Assembly: GCA_003133245.1 (NCBI GenBank)
Contig: PKWM01000018.1
Coordinates: forward strand, 62,001-126,000
Direction: 5' to 3'
DNA from: Rhodoferax sp.
GTDB taxonomy: Bacteria; Pseudomonadota; Gammaproteobacteria; Burkholderiales; Burkholderiaceae_C
DNA length: 64,000 bases
Numbering within the stretch: position 1 is the stretch's first letter; each line of letters starts with the position of its first letter. The position numbers and the translations under genes are program-made. The notes beneath the pieces are model-generated. The model made no database searches. It saw only the letters and a list, made by a program, of their open reading frames with translations, and was not told the origin of the DNA. Of this stretch, positions 8,236 through 15,914 are shown piece after piece.

Positions 8236-8270
8236 CGCCGCGTTGAACATTTGAGGTGTTCAACGCGGCG
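8236..8270 (-). promoter_or_regulatory. 14-bp perfect inverted repeat between dnaK and dnaJ
   Basis: CGCCGCGTTGAACA (8236-8249) and TGTTCAACGCGGCG (8257-8270) form a perfect 14-bp stem with a 7-nt loop, 27 bases before the dnaJ start and 41 after the dnaK stop. There is no run of T after it on the transcribed strand, so it is better read as an attenuator, RNA-processing or stability element that lowers dnaJ relative to dnaK than as a full terminator. A second small palindrome, GCTGTTCAACAGC, lies just beside it at about 8279-8291. Confidence 0.7.
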
Positions 8271-8310
8271 CTCGATTATGCTGTTCAACAGCGGTGTTCT
8301 GCGCGAGCGC

Positions 8311-10263
8311 TTAACCCTTTTTGACTTCTTTCACTTCGGCATCGACCACGTTGTCGTCAGCAGGGTGACTGGAAGCGCCCGGTCCACCTGCGGCTTCGGC
8401 TCCGCCCGCAGCGCCGCCAGCTTCAGAGGCTTGTTTGGCTTGCATGTCGGCGTACATCTTTTCACCCAACTTCTGGCTGACGGTCATCAAGGCAGTGTTC
8501 TTTTCGTCAATGGATGCCTTGTCGTCGCTCTTGAGGGCCTCTTCAAGGTCTTTCATTGCGGCTTCTATTTTCTCTTTTTCGCCGGCGTCAAGTTTGTCAC
8601 CATATTCAGTCAAGCTCTTTTTGACGCTGTGCAGGCTGGCATCGGCCTGGTTTCTCGATTGCACCAGTTCAAGTTTCTTCTTGTCGTCAGCGGCGTTGAG
8701 TTCGGCATCTTTGACCATTTGCTGAATTTCGGCCTCAGACAAACCAGAATTGGCTTTGATGGTGATTTTATTTTCCTTGCCGGTACCTTTGTCTTTGGCA
8801 CCGACGTGCAAAATACCGTTGGCATCGATGTCAAACGAGACTTCGATTTGTGGTGTGCCACGGGCAGAAGGTGGAATGCCTTCGAGGTTGAACTCACCCA
8901 GCATCTTGTTGCCCGCGGCGATCTCGCGCTCACCCTGAAACACCTTGATGGTCACGGCCGGCTGGTTGTCATCGGCAGTAGAAAAAGTCTGCGCAAATTT
9001 GGTCGGAATGGTCGTGTTTTTGGTGATCATCTTGGTCATGACACCACCCAGTGTTTCAATCCCCAGTGACAGCGGCGTCACATCGAGCAAAAGCACGTCC
9101 TTGCGATCGCCCGAAAGTACCTGGCCTTGAATGGCGGCACCGACGGCCACCGCTTCGTCCGGGTTCACGTCCTTGCGTGGCTCGCGCCCGAACAATTCCT
9201 TGACCTTTTCCTGGACCTTGGGCATGCGGCTCATGCCACCGACCAGGATCACGTCGTTGATATCTGCCACGTTCACGCCTGCGTCCTTGATGGCGGTGCG
9301 ACACGGCGCGATGGTGCGCTCGATCAGATCTTCAACCAGGGATTCAAGTTTGGCCCGGGTGAGTTTGATGCTCAGGTGTTTCGGACCTGAGGCGTCAGCG
9401 GTGACGTAAGGCAGATTGATGTCGGTCTGCGCACTGCTGGAGAGCTCAATCTTGGCTTTTTCGGCAGCTTCTTTCAGGCGTTGCAATGCGAGCACGTCTT
9501 TGCCCAGATCAACACCTTGCTCTTTCTTGAATTCGGCAATGATGAAGTCGATGATGCGTTGGTCAAAATCTTCGCCGCCGAGGAAAGTGTCGCCATTGGT
9601 GGAGAGCACTTCAAATTGCTTTTCACCATCAACATCGGCGATTTCGATAATCGAGATATCAAAGGTGCCGCCGCCCAGGTCAAAAACGGCGATTTTGCGG
9701 TCGCCTTTTTCGTTTTTGTCCAGGCCAAAGGCCAACGCCGCAGCAGTCGGCTCATTGATGATGCGCTTGACATCCAGACCCGCAATGCGCCCGGCATCCT
9801 TGGTGGCCTGGCGCTGGGCGTCATTGAAATAGGCCGGTACCGTGATGACGGCGTCAGTGACAGCTTCACCCAGATAGTCTTCGGCCGTCTTTTTCATCTT
9901 GCGCAGCACGTCGGCGCTCACTTGCTGCGGTGCCATCCGGTTGCCACGCACTTCGACCCAAGCATCGCCATTGTCAGCGGCAGCAATCTTGAAAGGCATC
10001 AGATTGATGTCTTTCTGCACTTCCTTTTCAGTGAACTTGCGGCCAATCAGACGCTTGACGGCGTACAGCGTATTTTTTGGGTTGGTGACGGCTTGACGCT
10101 TGGCCGACGCGCCAACCAGCACTTCACCATCTTCCTGGTAGGCAATGATGGAAGGTGTGGTGCGTGCGCCCTCGGCGTTTTCGATCACCTTGGGTGTGTT
10201 GCCTTCCATGATCGCCACGCAACTGTTGGTGGTGCCCAGATCGATACCGATGATTCTTCCCAT
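8311..10263 (-). CDS. dnaK: Chaperone DnaK (Hsp70)
   Basis: A 650-residue Hsp70. The N-terminal ATPase domain carries [18 protein letters not shown], the phosphate-2 motif [15 protein letters not shown] and the adenosine motif [14 protein letters not shown]. The hydrophobic linker region ([16 protein letters not shown]) leads to the substrate-binding domain, a helical lid and a Gly/Ala-rich tail ending [14 protein letters not shown], typical of proteobacterial DnaK. It refolds and protects proteins with DnaJ and GrpE encoded on either side. A sigma-32-like promoter lies in the 86-bp gap upstream, so dnaK can be transcribed both from the grpE promoter and from its own. The length is normal. 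Confidence 0.98.
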   Translation of the reverse strand: MGRIIGIDLGTTNSCVAIMEGNTPKVIENAEGARTTPSIIAYQEDGEVLVGASAKRQAVTNPKNTLYAVKRLIGRKFTEKEVQKDINLMPFKIAAADNGDAWVEVRGNRMAPQQVSADVLRKMKKTAEDYLGEAVTDAVITVPAYFNDAQRQATKDAGRIAGLDVKRIINEPTAAALAFGLDKNEKGDRKIAVFDLGGGTFDISIIEIADVDGEKQFEVLSTNGDTFLGGEDFDQRIIDFIIAEFKKEQGVDLGKDVLALQRLKEAAEKAKIELSSSAQTDINLPYVTADASGPKHLSIKLTRAKLESLVEDLIERTIAPCRTAIKDAGVNVADINDVILVGGMSRMPKVQEKVKELFGREPRKDVNPDEAVAVGAAIQGQVLSGDRKDVLLLDVTPLSLGIETLGGVMTKMITKNTTIPTKFAQTFSTADDNQPAVTIKVFQGEREIAAGNKMLGEFNLEGIPPSARGTPQIEVSFDIDANGILHVGAKDKGTGKENKITIKANSGLSEAEIQQMVKDAELNAADDKKKLELVQSRNQADASLHSVKKSLTEYGDKLDAGEKEKIEAAMKDLEEALKSDDKASIDEKNTALMTVSQKLGEKMYADMQAKQASEAGGAAGGAEAAGGPGASSHPADDNVVDAEVKEVKKG

Positions 10264-10308
10264 GATTCTTCCTTAAATGGTTGGGGATTTCAAAATTCAG
10301 ATTGCTTT

Positions 10309-10337
10309 AACTTAGGGACAAGGCAAACTATTTCAAG
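10309..10337 (-). promoter_or_regulatory. Sigma-32-like heat-shock promoter for dnaK
   Basis: On the minus strand the -35 element CTTGAAA (10337-10331) is followed by a 13-base spacer and CCCTAAGTT (10317-10309), close to the sigma-32 consensus CTTGAAA-N11-16-CCCCATnT. It lies about 45 bases before the dnaK start. Seen by eye; activity is inference. Confidence 0.65.
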
Positions 10338-10349
10338 TTGCAACGACGC

Positions 10350-10910
10350 TTATTTGGGTGCAGCAACAACGACCAGCGCCGGCCTCAAAACGCGCTCGGC
10401 AATTGAATAGCCTTTTTGTAGCACCGTGACGACCGTATTGGCTTCTTGTTCCGATGGCACCACGGTGATGGCTTGCTGTTGATGGGGGTCAAATTTACTG
10501 CCCATGGCTGGGTCGATGGCAATTACCTTGTTGCGCTCCAGCGCAACCAGCAACTGACGCAGCGTGGCCTTTGCGCCTTCACGAATCTGGTCCGTGCTGG
10601 CGTCCTTCAAGAGCAGGCCTGCTTCCAGGCTGTCGGCTACTGGCAGCAGGCTCTCGGCAAAAGCCTCGACGGCGAACCTGCGAGCTTTTGAGATTTCTTC
10701 TTCAGCGCGGCGCCGGGCGTTATCTGCCTCGGCCTTGGCGCGGAGAAACTGGTCAGCCAGTTCGGCGCTTTTGGCCTGTAATTGAGCCAGTTCGGTTTGG
10801 GCCAACGCCAAGACGTCGGGCTCGTGGGGTGAAGGATTGGCCAGCATATCCTCGACGCTTGGGTAGTCAGTGATTGATGGATTGTTTGGGTTTGGATTAA
10901 TTTCAGACAT
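10350..10910 (-). CDS. grpE: Nucleotide exchange factor GrpE
   Basis: A 186-residue GrpE, which releases ADP from DnaK and acts as a thermosensor in the Hsp70 cycle. A disordered acidic N-terminus (residues 1-40) precedes a long coiled coil (LAQLQAKSAELADQFLRAKA, EADNARRRAEEEISKARRFA). The C-terminal beta domain contains the signature region GSKFDPHQQQAITVVPSEQEANTV and YSIAERVLRPALVVVA. It is the first gene of grpE-dnaK-dnaJ, with a sigma-32-like promoter just upstream. The nearest upstream gene (FKBP) reads in the same direction but 141 bp away. Confidence 0.96.
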   Translation of the reverse strand: MSEINPNPNNPSITDYPSVEDMLANPSPHEPDVLALAQTELAQLQAKSAELADQFLRAKAEADNARRRAEEEISKARRFAVEAFAESLLPVADSLEAGLLLKDASTDQIREGAKATLRQLLVALERNKVIAIDPAMGSKFDPHQQQAITVVPSEQEANTVVTVLQKGYSIAERVLRPALVVVAAPK

Positions 10911-10944
10911 GCTTGTGAGACAGATTTCAAATGCTAGGTCATCG

Positions 10945-10972
10945 AACTGGGGGCGTATGCAGACAATTCAAG
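10945..10972 (-). promoter_or_regulatory. Sigma-32-like heat-shock promoter for grpE
   Basis: On the minus strand CTTGAA (10972-10967), a 13-base spacer and CCCCCAGTT (10953-10945) match the sigma-32 consensus in sequence and spacing. It lies 35 bases before the grpE ATG. A second TTGAAA is found a few bases further upstream. No CIRCE element was seen near it. Confidence 0.65.
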
Positions 10973-11051
10973 AGTTTCAACAGGGTACGAATAGCGTGTT
11001 GGAGAACGGCCAGATGTGCCGTCACGGAGCACCGGGGGTGCTGGTGCTCGT

Positions 11052-11405
11052 TCAGGTTGACACGCCTAGCAGTTCGACATTGAACTTCAGGGTGGCATTG
11101 GGTGGAATCACGCCGCCGGCACCGCGCGCACCATAGCCCAGTGCGGGCGGGATGATCAGGCTGCGTGTGCCGCCGACCCGCATGCCTGCCACACCTTCAT
11201 CCCAGCCGCGAATGACCATGCCAGCCCCGAGCTCAAAAACAAACGGATCGTTGCGGTTTCTGCTGGAGTCAAACTTGGCGCCTTGAACGTTGTCGTTGTA
11301 GAGCCAGCCGGTATAGTGCACGGTGACGCTTTGGCCCTCGATTGCCAGCTCGCCAGAGCCGAATATCGTGTCTTCGTATTGCAGGCCGGAGGGTGTCGTA
11401 GTCAT
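11052..11405 (-). CDS. FKBP-type peptidyl-prolyl cis-trans isomerase
   Basis: A 117-residue single-domain FKBP without signal peptide, so cytosolic. It catalyses cis-trans isomerisation of X-Pro bonds. The family signature is clear: VTVHYTGWL, KFDSSRNRNDPFVFELG, VIRGWDEGVAGMRVGG, RSLIIPPALGYGARG and IPPNATLKFNVELL. The aromatic FK506-pocket residues (Tyr in HYTG, Phe in FVFELG, Trp in GWDEG) are present. It is 37 bp downstream of an HxlR-type regulator on the same strand, and the two may form a transcript. A 141-bp gap separates it from grpE. Confidence 0.94.
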   Translation of the reverse strand: MTTTPSGLQYEDTIFGSGELAIEGQSVTVHYTGWLYNDNVQGAKFDSSRNRNDPFVFELGAGMVIRGWDEGVAGMRVGGTRSLIIPPALGYGARGAGGVIPPNATLKFNVELLGVST

Positions 11406-11442
11406 AAGGTGATTCTCGTTGGTTGTTGGTTAGGTCGCCGGG

Positions 11443-11754
11443 TCAAACAGCTTTCTTGGCCTGGCTGTTCACCCATTTGGTGGCAAATGTCGGTAGCTCG
11501 GCCATGCGTTTGAGGAGGTCGGCCCCCAAAGGGGTCACGACGTAGCCATGGCTGGCGTGGTCAAGCAAGCCGGCTTGGCGCAATTCCTTGATGCGGGTGT
11601 TCATGGTGTTGGGGGTAATGCCGCCAATGCTGTCTTGCAACAGCCGAAAAGTTTGCGGGTGCCCATCTTTCAAAGCCCATAGCACCCGGATCGCGTAGCG
11701 GGATTCCAGCAAACTCAGCAATTGACCGATGGCGGTATTTTCTTTAGGACTCAT
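11443..11754 (-). CDS. HxlR-family winged-helix transcriptional regulator
   Basis: A 103-residue stand-alone winged-helix protein. The core reads LLSLLESRYAIRVLWALKDG, QTFRLLQDSIGGITPNTM, NTRIKELRQAGLLDH and YVVTPLGADLL, the pattern of HxlR/MarR-like regulators (W..IL..L..G, LS..L..L...GL, Y.LT..G..L). These are DNA-binding dimers, often controlling redox or aldehyde responses. The usual Cys of the redox-sensing subgroup is absent from this sequence. The gene is divergent from phoD across a 259-bp gap and precedes the FKBP gene. Its target is unknown. Confidence 0.8.
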   Translation of the reverse strand: MSPKENTAIGQLLSLLESRYAIRVLWALKDGHPQTFRLLQDSIGGITPNTMNTRIKELRQAGLLDHASHGYVVTPLGADLLKRMAELPTFATKWVNSQAKKAV

Positions 11755-12013
11755 TTAACGGATTTCCTCAATGCGCTCGTTATTTTCTGGTGCATTTTGC
11801 CTTGCACCTGGTACCTGCTCACAATGCCATTTGACCTCTGCAATATTTCGGCCCGGTGTCAGACTATAGCTCAGTTTGCGAGCTGCTACAGGTTTTATAG
11901 CTGACAGCGACCCCGGCCAGGATGGTTCTTACTGGTTATTCTTGCCATGGACCTTTGGAACTGATAAGGTCATCTGCCAATCAAAGCGGTGTAGGCGTTT
12001 TTCCAGGAATTTT

Positions 12014-13633
12014 ATGGTCATCAATTTTGAACCGATAAAGCGAATGCAAAACCGCCGTCGTTTGCTCCAGCTTGCCGCTGCCAGTGCCGCCACCTTGTGG
12101 CTATCGAGTTGTGCCCGGAGTCAGCCCCGTTTGACCAGCGATCCTTTTGCGCTGGGCGTGGCCAGTGGCTCGCCCACGGCTGACTCGCTGGTGTTGTGGA
12201 CGCGCTTGGTGCTGCCGGGTTTTTTCGATTCCAGTGTCGGGCTCTGTCGGGTCATGGTACGTTGGGAACTGGCGCATGACGACCAGTTCACACGCATTGT
12301 GCAAAGCGGGCAGTCCATGGCCGACTCTGAGCTGGCGTATTCGGTGCATGTCGAGGTGGCGGGTCTGGAGTCTGACCGCTGGTATTTTTACCGCTTCATG
12401 GTGGGAGATTTTTTGAGCCCCATCGGGCGTACTCGCACTATCCCCAAACCCGATGCGGCGGTGACCCGGTTGCGACTGGCTTATGCCTCGTGCCAGAAGT
12501 GGGAGGATGGTTACTTCAGCGCTTGGCGTCATATGCGCCAAGAGGGTCTCGATGTGGTCATATTTCTGGGCGATTACATTTATGAATACCCCGGACTCAG
12601 CAGCAAAGTTCGCCATCCATCGGGTGGTTGGGTGCTGAGTCTGGACGACTACCGTCAACGCTATGCGCTGTACAAGGGGGATGCAGATTTGCAAGCCATG
12701 CATGCGGCTTGTCCGTGGCTCGTCACCTGGGACGATCACGAAGTGCAAAACGACTATGCCGGAGTGCAGGCGGGCAACAGCGGCTTTGCCGACCCGTCAT
12801 CAGCAGCCAACTTTTTGGTTCGCCGCGCTGGCGCTTACCAAGCCTGGTACGAGCATATGCCGGTGCGTGCCTCGATTTTGACGCAAGGCCTGGCAGGTCT
12901 CACTTCAGGTGCTGAAATGCGTATTTACAACCGTTTGCAGTACGGTCAACTGGCGTCTTTGTACCTGCTTGATGGCCGGCAATACAAAGATCCGCAGGTC
13001 TGTAACAAACGCGGTGCCAGCGGCTCCAGCAAGGTTAAACCGACGACTTGTGCTCAGTGGCGCGACCCCCAGCGCAGCTTGTTGGGCCGACAACAGGAGG
13101 GATGGTTGCTTGATGAATTTTCCAGAACCCGCTCGCGTGAAACACACTGGAATTTGCTGGGCCAGCAAACACTATTCGGTCAGCGCGACCTTAAAGTCGG
13201 CCCCGACCAGACCTTCTGGAACGATGGTTGGGATGGCTATCCAGCCGCGCGCAGACGCTTGACCGATTCATTGCGCCAGCACCAGGTTGCCAATCCGGTG
13301 GTGTTGGGCGGGGATATGCACGAAAACTGGGTGGGCCACGTCAAGGCCGATTATGCTGACCCGGGCAGTGCTAGCGTGGGAGTTGAGTTTTGCGGCACCA
13401 GCATCACCTCGCGCTCGGGCGGCAACGCGAAAACGGCCGAGCGGCTCGCCGAAAACCCGCATTTTGTTTTTGCCGATGCGATGCGAAAAGGCTATGGCGT
13501 AGTGGAGATCACGTCGACGCAGCTCAGCACCACATTGCGCGTGGTCGATGACGTGACGCGCCAAGACAGCCAGATTGAAACCCTGGCGCGTTTTGTGGTG
13601 GAGGCCGGGCGGCCAGTGGTTGAGCAGACTTGA
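12014..13633 (+). CDS. phoD: PhoD-family alkaline phosphatase/phosphodiesterase, Tat-exported
   Basis: A 539-residue metallophosphatase. The N-terminus has a twin-arginine motif (MQNRRRLLQLAAASAA) and ends in a lipobox (LSSC), suggesting a Tat-exported, lipid-anchored periplasmic enzyme. The PhoD N-domain (FALGVASGSPTADSLVLWTR) is followed by the Fe/Ca metal-binding core: YASCQKWEDGYF, FLGDYIYEY, WDDHEVQNDY and VVLGGDMHENW. It releases phosphate from mono- and diesters. The ATG at 12014 has AGGA five bases upstream; the ATG at 12044 directly before the Tat motif is an alternative, and the open frame starts further upstream. No convincing Pho box was found in the promoter region. Confidence 0.9.
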   Translation: MVINFEPIKRMQNRRRLLQLAAASAATLWLSSCARSQPRLTSDPFALGVASGSPTADSLVLWTRLVLPGFFDSSVGLCRVMVRWELAHDDQFTRIVQSGQSMADSELAYSVHVEVAGLESDRWYFYRFMVGDFLSPIGRTRTIPKPDAAVTRLRLAYASCQKWEDGYFSAWRHMRQEGLDVVIFLGDYIYEYPGLSSKVRHPSGGWVLSLDDYRQRYALYKGDADLQAMHAACPWLVTWDDHEVQNDYAGVQAGNSGFADPSSAANFLVRRAGAYQAWYEHMPVRASILTQGLAGLTSGAEMRIYNRLQYGQLASLYLLDGRQYKDPQVCNKRGASGSSKVKPTTCAQWRDPQRSLLGRQQEGWLLDEFSRTRSRETHWNLLGQQTLFGQRDLKVGPDQTFWNDGWDGYPAARRRLTDSLRQHQVANPVVLGGDMHENWVGHVKADYADPGSASVGVEFCGTSITSRSGGNAKTAERLAENPHFVFADAMRKGYGVVEITSTQLSTTLRVVDDVTRQDSQIETLARFVVEAGRPVVEQT

Positions 13634-13640
13634 CCTGGCT

Positions 13641-13741
13641 CGTCATCGCGAGGAGCGCAGCGACGCGGCGATCCAGGGGGCATAGATTGCCATGTCGCTG
13701 TCAGCCGCGTGGCTGCCACCGAGGCTGTGCTCGCAATGACG
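13641..13741. repeat. REP-like palindromic repeat (CGTCATCGCGAGG ... GCTCGCAATGACG)
   Basis: The left end CGTCATCGCGAGGAGCGCAG and the right end TGCTCGCAATGACG are inverted copies, with internal GC-rich inverted parts (GATCCAGGGGGCATAGATTG). The ends resemble the dispersed GTCATTGCGAG-type repeats common between genes of beta- and gammaproteobacteria. It fills the gap between the convergent phoD and metY genes and may act as a bidirectional transcription boundary. It appears only once in the window. Confidence 0.75.
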
Positions 13742-13764
13742 AATTTACAGGAGTGCCCTTTGAC

Positions 13765-15042
13765 TCAAACCGCTGCCAACGCCTGATCCAGGTCTTCGAG
13801 CAGATCGTCGATGTGCTCGATGCCGATGGACAGCCGCACCATGTCGGGTTTGACGCCTGCTTTGGTCAATTCTTCGGCGTTGAGTTGCCGGTGCGTGGTG
13901 GAGGCTGGGTGGCAGGCCAGTGATTTGGCATCGCCAATGTTGACCAGCCGCGTGAACAGCTTGAGCGCGTCCTGAAAGCGCGCACCGGCCTCCAGACTGT
14001 CGCTGGCTTTCAGGCCAAACGTGATGATGCCCGAGGCACGACCGCCCAGGTACTTTTGAACCAGCGCGTGGTCCGCATGTCCGGGCAAACCCGCGTAGTT
14101 GACCCAACCCACTTTGGCGTGCGCTTGCAGGTGCTGGGCGATGCGCAGGGCGTTGTCGCAGATGCGGTCCATGCGCAAGGCCAGCGTTTCAATGCCCTGC
14201 AGAATCTGGAATGCCGCCAGCGCGCTCAAGGCGGCGCCCATGTTGCGCAACGGCACCACGCGGGCACGGCCAATGTAGGCGGCTTCCCCCAGCGCCTCGG
14301 TATAGACCACGCCGTGGTAGCTCACATCGGGCTCGTTCAGGCGCTTGAAGTGCTCTTTGTGCTCGGCCCAAGGGAACTTGCCTGAATCCACAATGATGCC
14401 GCCAATGGTGGTGCCGTGGCCACCCAGGTATTTGGTCAGCGAGTGCACCACGATGTCGGCACCGTGTTCAAACGGGCGGCACAGATACGGGCTGGCCACC
14501 GTGTTGTCCACAATCAATGGTACGCCGTGGGCGTGTGCCACTTGCGCGAGAGCCGCCAGATCGGTGATGTTGCCCAGCGGGTTGCCAATGGTTTCGCAGT
14601 ACACCGCCTTGGTGCGCGCGTCGATCAGCTTGGCAAACGAAACCGGGTCGCGGTAATCGGCAAAGCGCGTCTCGATGCCCATTTGCGGGAAGGTGTGGGC
14701 AAACAGGTTGTAGGTGCCGCCGTACAAGGTGGAGGCCGACACAATGTTGTCGCCAGCCTCGGCGATGGTCTGAATCGCATAGGCAATCGCCGACATGCCC
14801 GAGGCCACTGCCAGTGCACCAATGCCGCCTTCCATGGCTGCTACGCGCGCCTCCAACACGCCGCAAGTCGGGTTCATGATGCGGCTGTAGATGTTGCCCG
14901 CTACTTTCAGGTCAAACAAATCGGCGCCATGCTGGGTGTCGTCAAACGCGAAGGCCACGGTTTGATAAATTGGCACCGCCACCGCTTTGGTGGTCGGTTC
15001 GGGTGTGTAGCCGCCATGGACGGCGAGGGTTTCGATTTTCAT
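13765..15042 (-). CDS. metY: O-acetylhomoserine aminocarboxypropyltransferase (sulfhydrylase), MetY type
   Basis: A 425-residue cystathionine-gamma-synthase-family PLP enzyme. It joins sulfide (or a thiol) to O-acetylhomoserine to give homocysteine in methionine synthesis. The N-terminus KIETLAVHGGYTPEPTTKAV and YSRIMNPTCGVLEARVAAME are typical of the O-acetylhomoserine group. ASGMSAIAYAI, STLYGGTYNLF and FADYRDP follow. The Asp in PLIVDNTVASPYLCRP and the PLP lysine in VVHSLTKYLGGHGTTIGG are intact. The length matches MetY (about 425-430) rather than the shorter MetB/MetZ. The ATG at 15042 is the family start; the frame stays open to 15234 without homology. No SAM or SAH riboswitch was seen upstream. 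Confidence 0.93.
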   Translation of the reverse strand: MKIETLAVHGGYTPEPTTKAVAVPIYQTVAFAFDDTQHGADLFDLKVAGNIYSRIMNPTCGVLEARVAAMEGGIGALAVASGMSAIAYAIQTIAEAGDNIVSASTLYGGTYNLFAHTFPQMGIETRFADYRDPVSFAKLIDARTKAVYCETIGNPLGNITDLAALAQVAHAHGVPLIVDNTVASPYLCRPFEHGADIVVHSLTKYLGGHGTTIGGIIVDSGKFPWAEHKEHFKRLNEPDVSYHGVVYTEALGEAAYIGRARVVPLRNMGAALSALAAFQILQGIETLALRMDRICDNALRIAQHLQAHAKVGWVNYAGLPGHADHALVQKYLGGRASGIITFGLKASDSLEAGARFQDALKLFTRLVNIGDAKSLACHPASTTHRQLNAEELTKAGVKPDMVRLSIGIEHIDDLLEDLDQALAAV

Positions 15043-15128
15043 GAGCGGTGTTCCAGTGCAAAAAGGAAGGCTGATCTTAAAGCGTTGGCGGTTGCTTATA
15101 TAGATTGAGTTTTCATATCCATATGCCT

Positions 15129-15162
15129 GAAAACCGTAGATCGGGTTGACGATGCTACGGTT
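15129..15162 (-). terminator. Possible terminator after serB
   Basis: On the minus strand AACCGTAG (15162-15155) and CTACGGTT (15139-15132) form an 8-bp stem with a 15-nt loop, followed by TTTTC. It lies 17 bases after the serB stop. The loop is long and the T-run short, so it is only a moderate candidate. Confidence 0.45.
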
Positions 15163-15178
15163 CAAATCCGCATGTTGT

Positions 15179-15895
15179 TCAGGGTTTGATGACTTCGAGG
15201 AGCCGATCCAGGCCGCCCGCATTGATGCAAACATTGGCCCGTTCCCGCACGGCCGGCTTGGCGTGGTAGGCCACTGATAAACCAGCCTCGCCCATCATCG
15301 GCAGGTCGTTGGCACCGTCGCCCATGGCGATAGCTTGTCCGGGGCTAATGCCAAGGCTGGCGCAAGTCTCCAGCAGCATCTTGCGCTTTTCGGCACCGTC
15401 GCAAATGTCGCCCCAGGCCTGATCCACCAGGCGACCGGTGAGCGCGCCATTTTGCACATCGAACACATTCGAGCGTGTGTAGTCGATGCCCAGCCTGTCG
15501 CGCACCCGGTCGGTAAAGTGGGTGAAGCCCCCCGATACCAGCAGTACTTTGAGCCCGGCTTGTTGGCAGGCCGCCACCAGCTCGGTGGCACCGGGGTTAA
15601 GTTGCAGGCGCTCACGGTAAATCCGGTCCATCTCGGCCAGGGTGACGCCCTTGAGCAGCGCCACACGCTGGCGCAAGCTGGTTTTGTAATCGGCAATCTC
15701 GCCGCGCATGGCAGCCTCGGTGATGGCGGCGACCTCAGCCTTGCAGCCCACCGCATCGGCAATCTCATCGACACACTCGATGTTGATCAGGGTCGAATCC
15801 ATGTCAAAAGCGATCAGCTTGAAGGCGCTCAATTTCAACGGTGGTTTGAAACCCTGGAGGACGAGACCCGGGGCGAATTCTGTTGTGGTGTTCAT
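15179..15895 (-). CDS. serB: Phosphoserine phosphatase SerB
   Basis: A 238-residue HAD-superfamily phosphatase that hydrolyses O-phosphoserine to serine, the last step of the phosphorylated serine pathway. HAD motif I is FDMDSTLINIECVDEIA, with the nucleophile and acid/base Asp. Motif II is VLLVSGGFTHFTDRV, and motifs III/IV are the Lys in EKRKMLL and AMGDGANDLPMMGEAG. There is no N-terminal ACT domain, as in the short form. The ATG at 15895 (MNTTTEF) has GAAG upstream; an ATG four codons earlier is an alternative. It follows mfd by about 20 bp and is probably cotranscribed with it. Confidence 0.95.
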   Translation of the reverse strand: MNTTTEFAPGLVLQGFKPPLKLSAFKLIAFDMDSTLINIECVDEIADAVGCKAEVAAITEAAMRGEIADYKTSLRQRVALLKGVTLAEMDRIYRERLQLNPGATELVAACQQAGLKVLLVSGGFTHFTDRVRDRLGIDYTRSNVFDVQNGALTGRLVDQAWGDICDGAEKRKMLLETCASLGISPGQAIAMGDGANDLPMMGEAGLSVAYHAKPAVRERANVCINAGGLDRLLEVIKP

Positions 15896-15914
15896 GGCTT
15901 CAATCATGTTTGAA

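Noticed and set aside
9481..10410. 309-codon plus-strand ORF opposite dnaK and the start of its spacer
   Set aside because: Antisense shadow of dnaK, whose reading frame is fully conserved; no family motif or ribosome binding site.
11755..12013. Pho box upstream of phoD
   Set aside because: A TATAGCT repeat and CTGACAG are present, but no pair of CTGTCAT-like repeats with the right spacing.
15043..15178. Possible SAM or SAH riboswitch before metY
   Set aside because: The leader is short and contains only a serB terminator-like stem; no conserved riboswitch core was seen.
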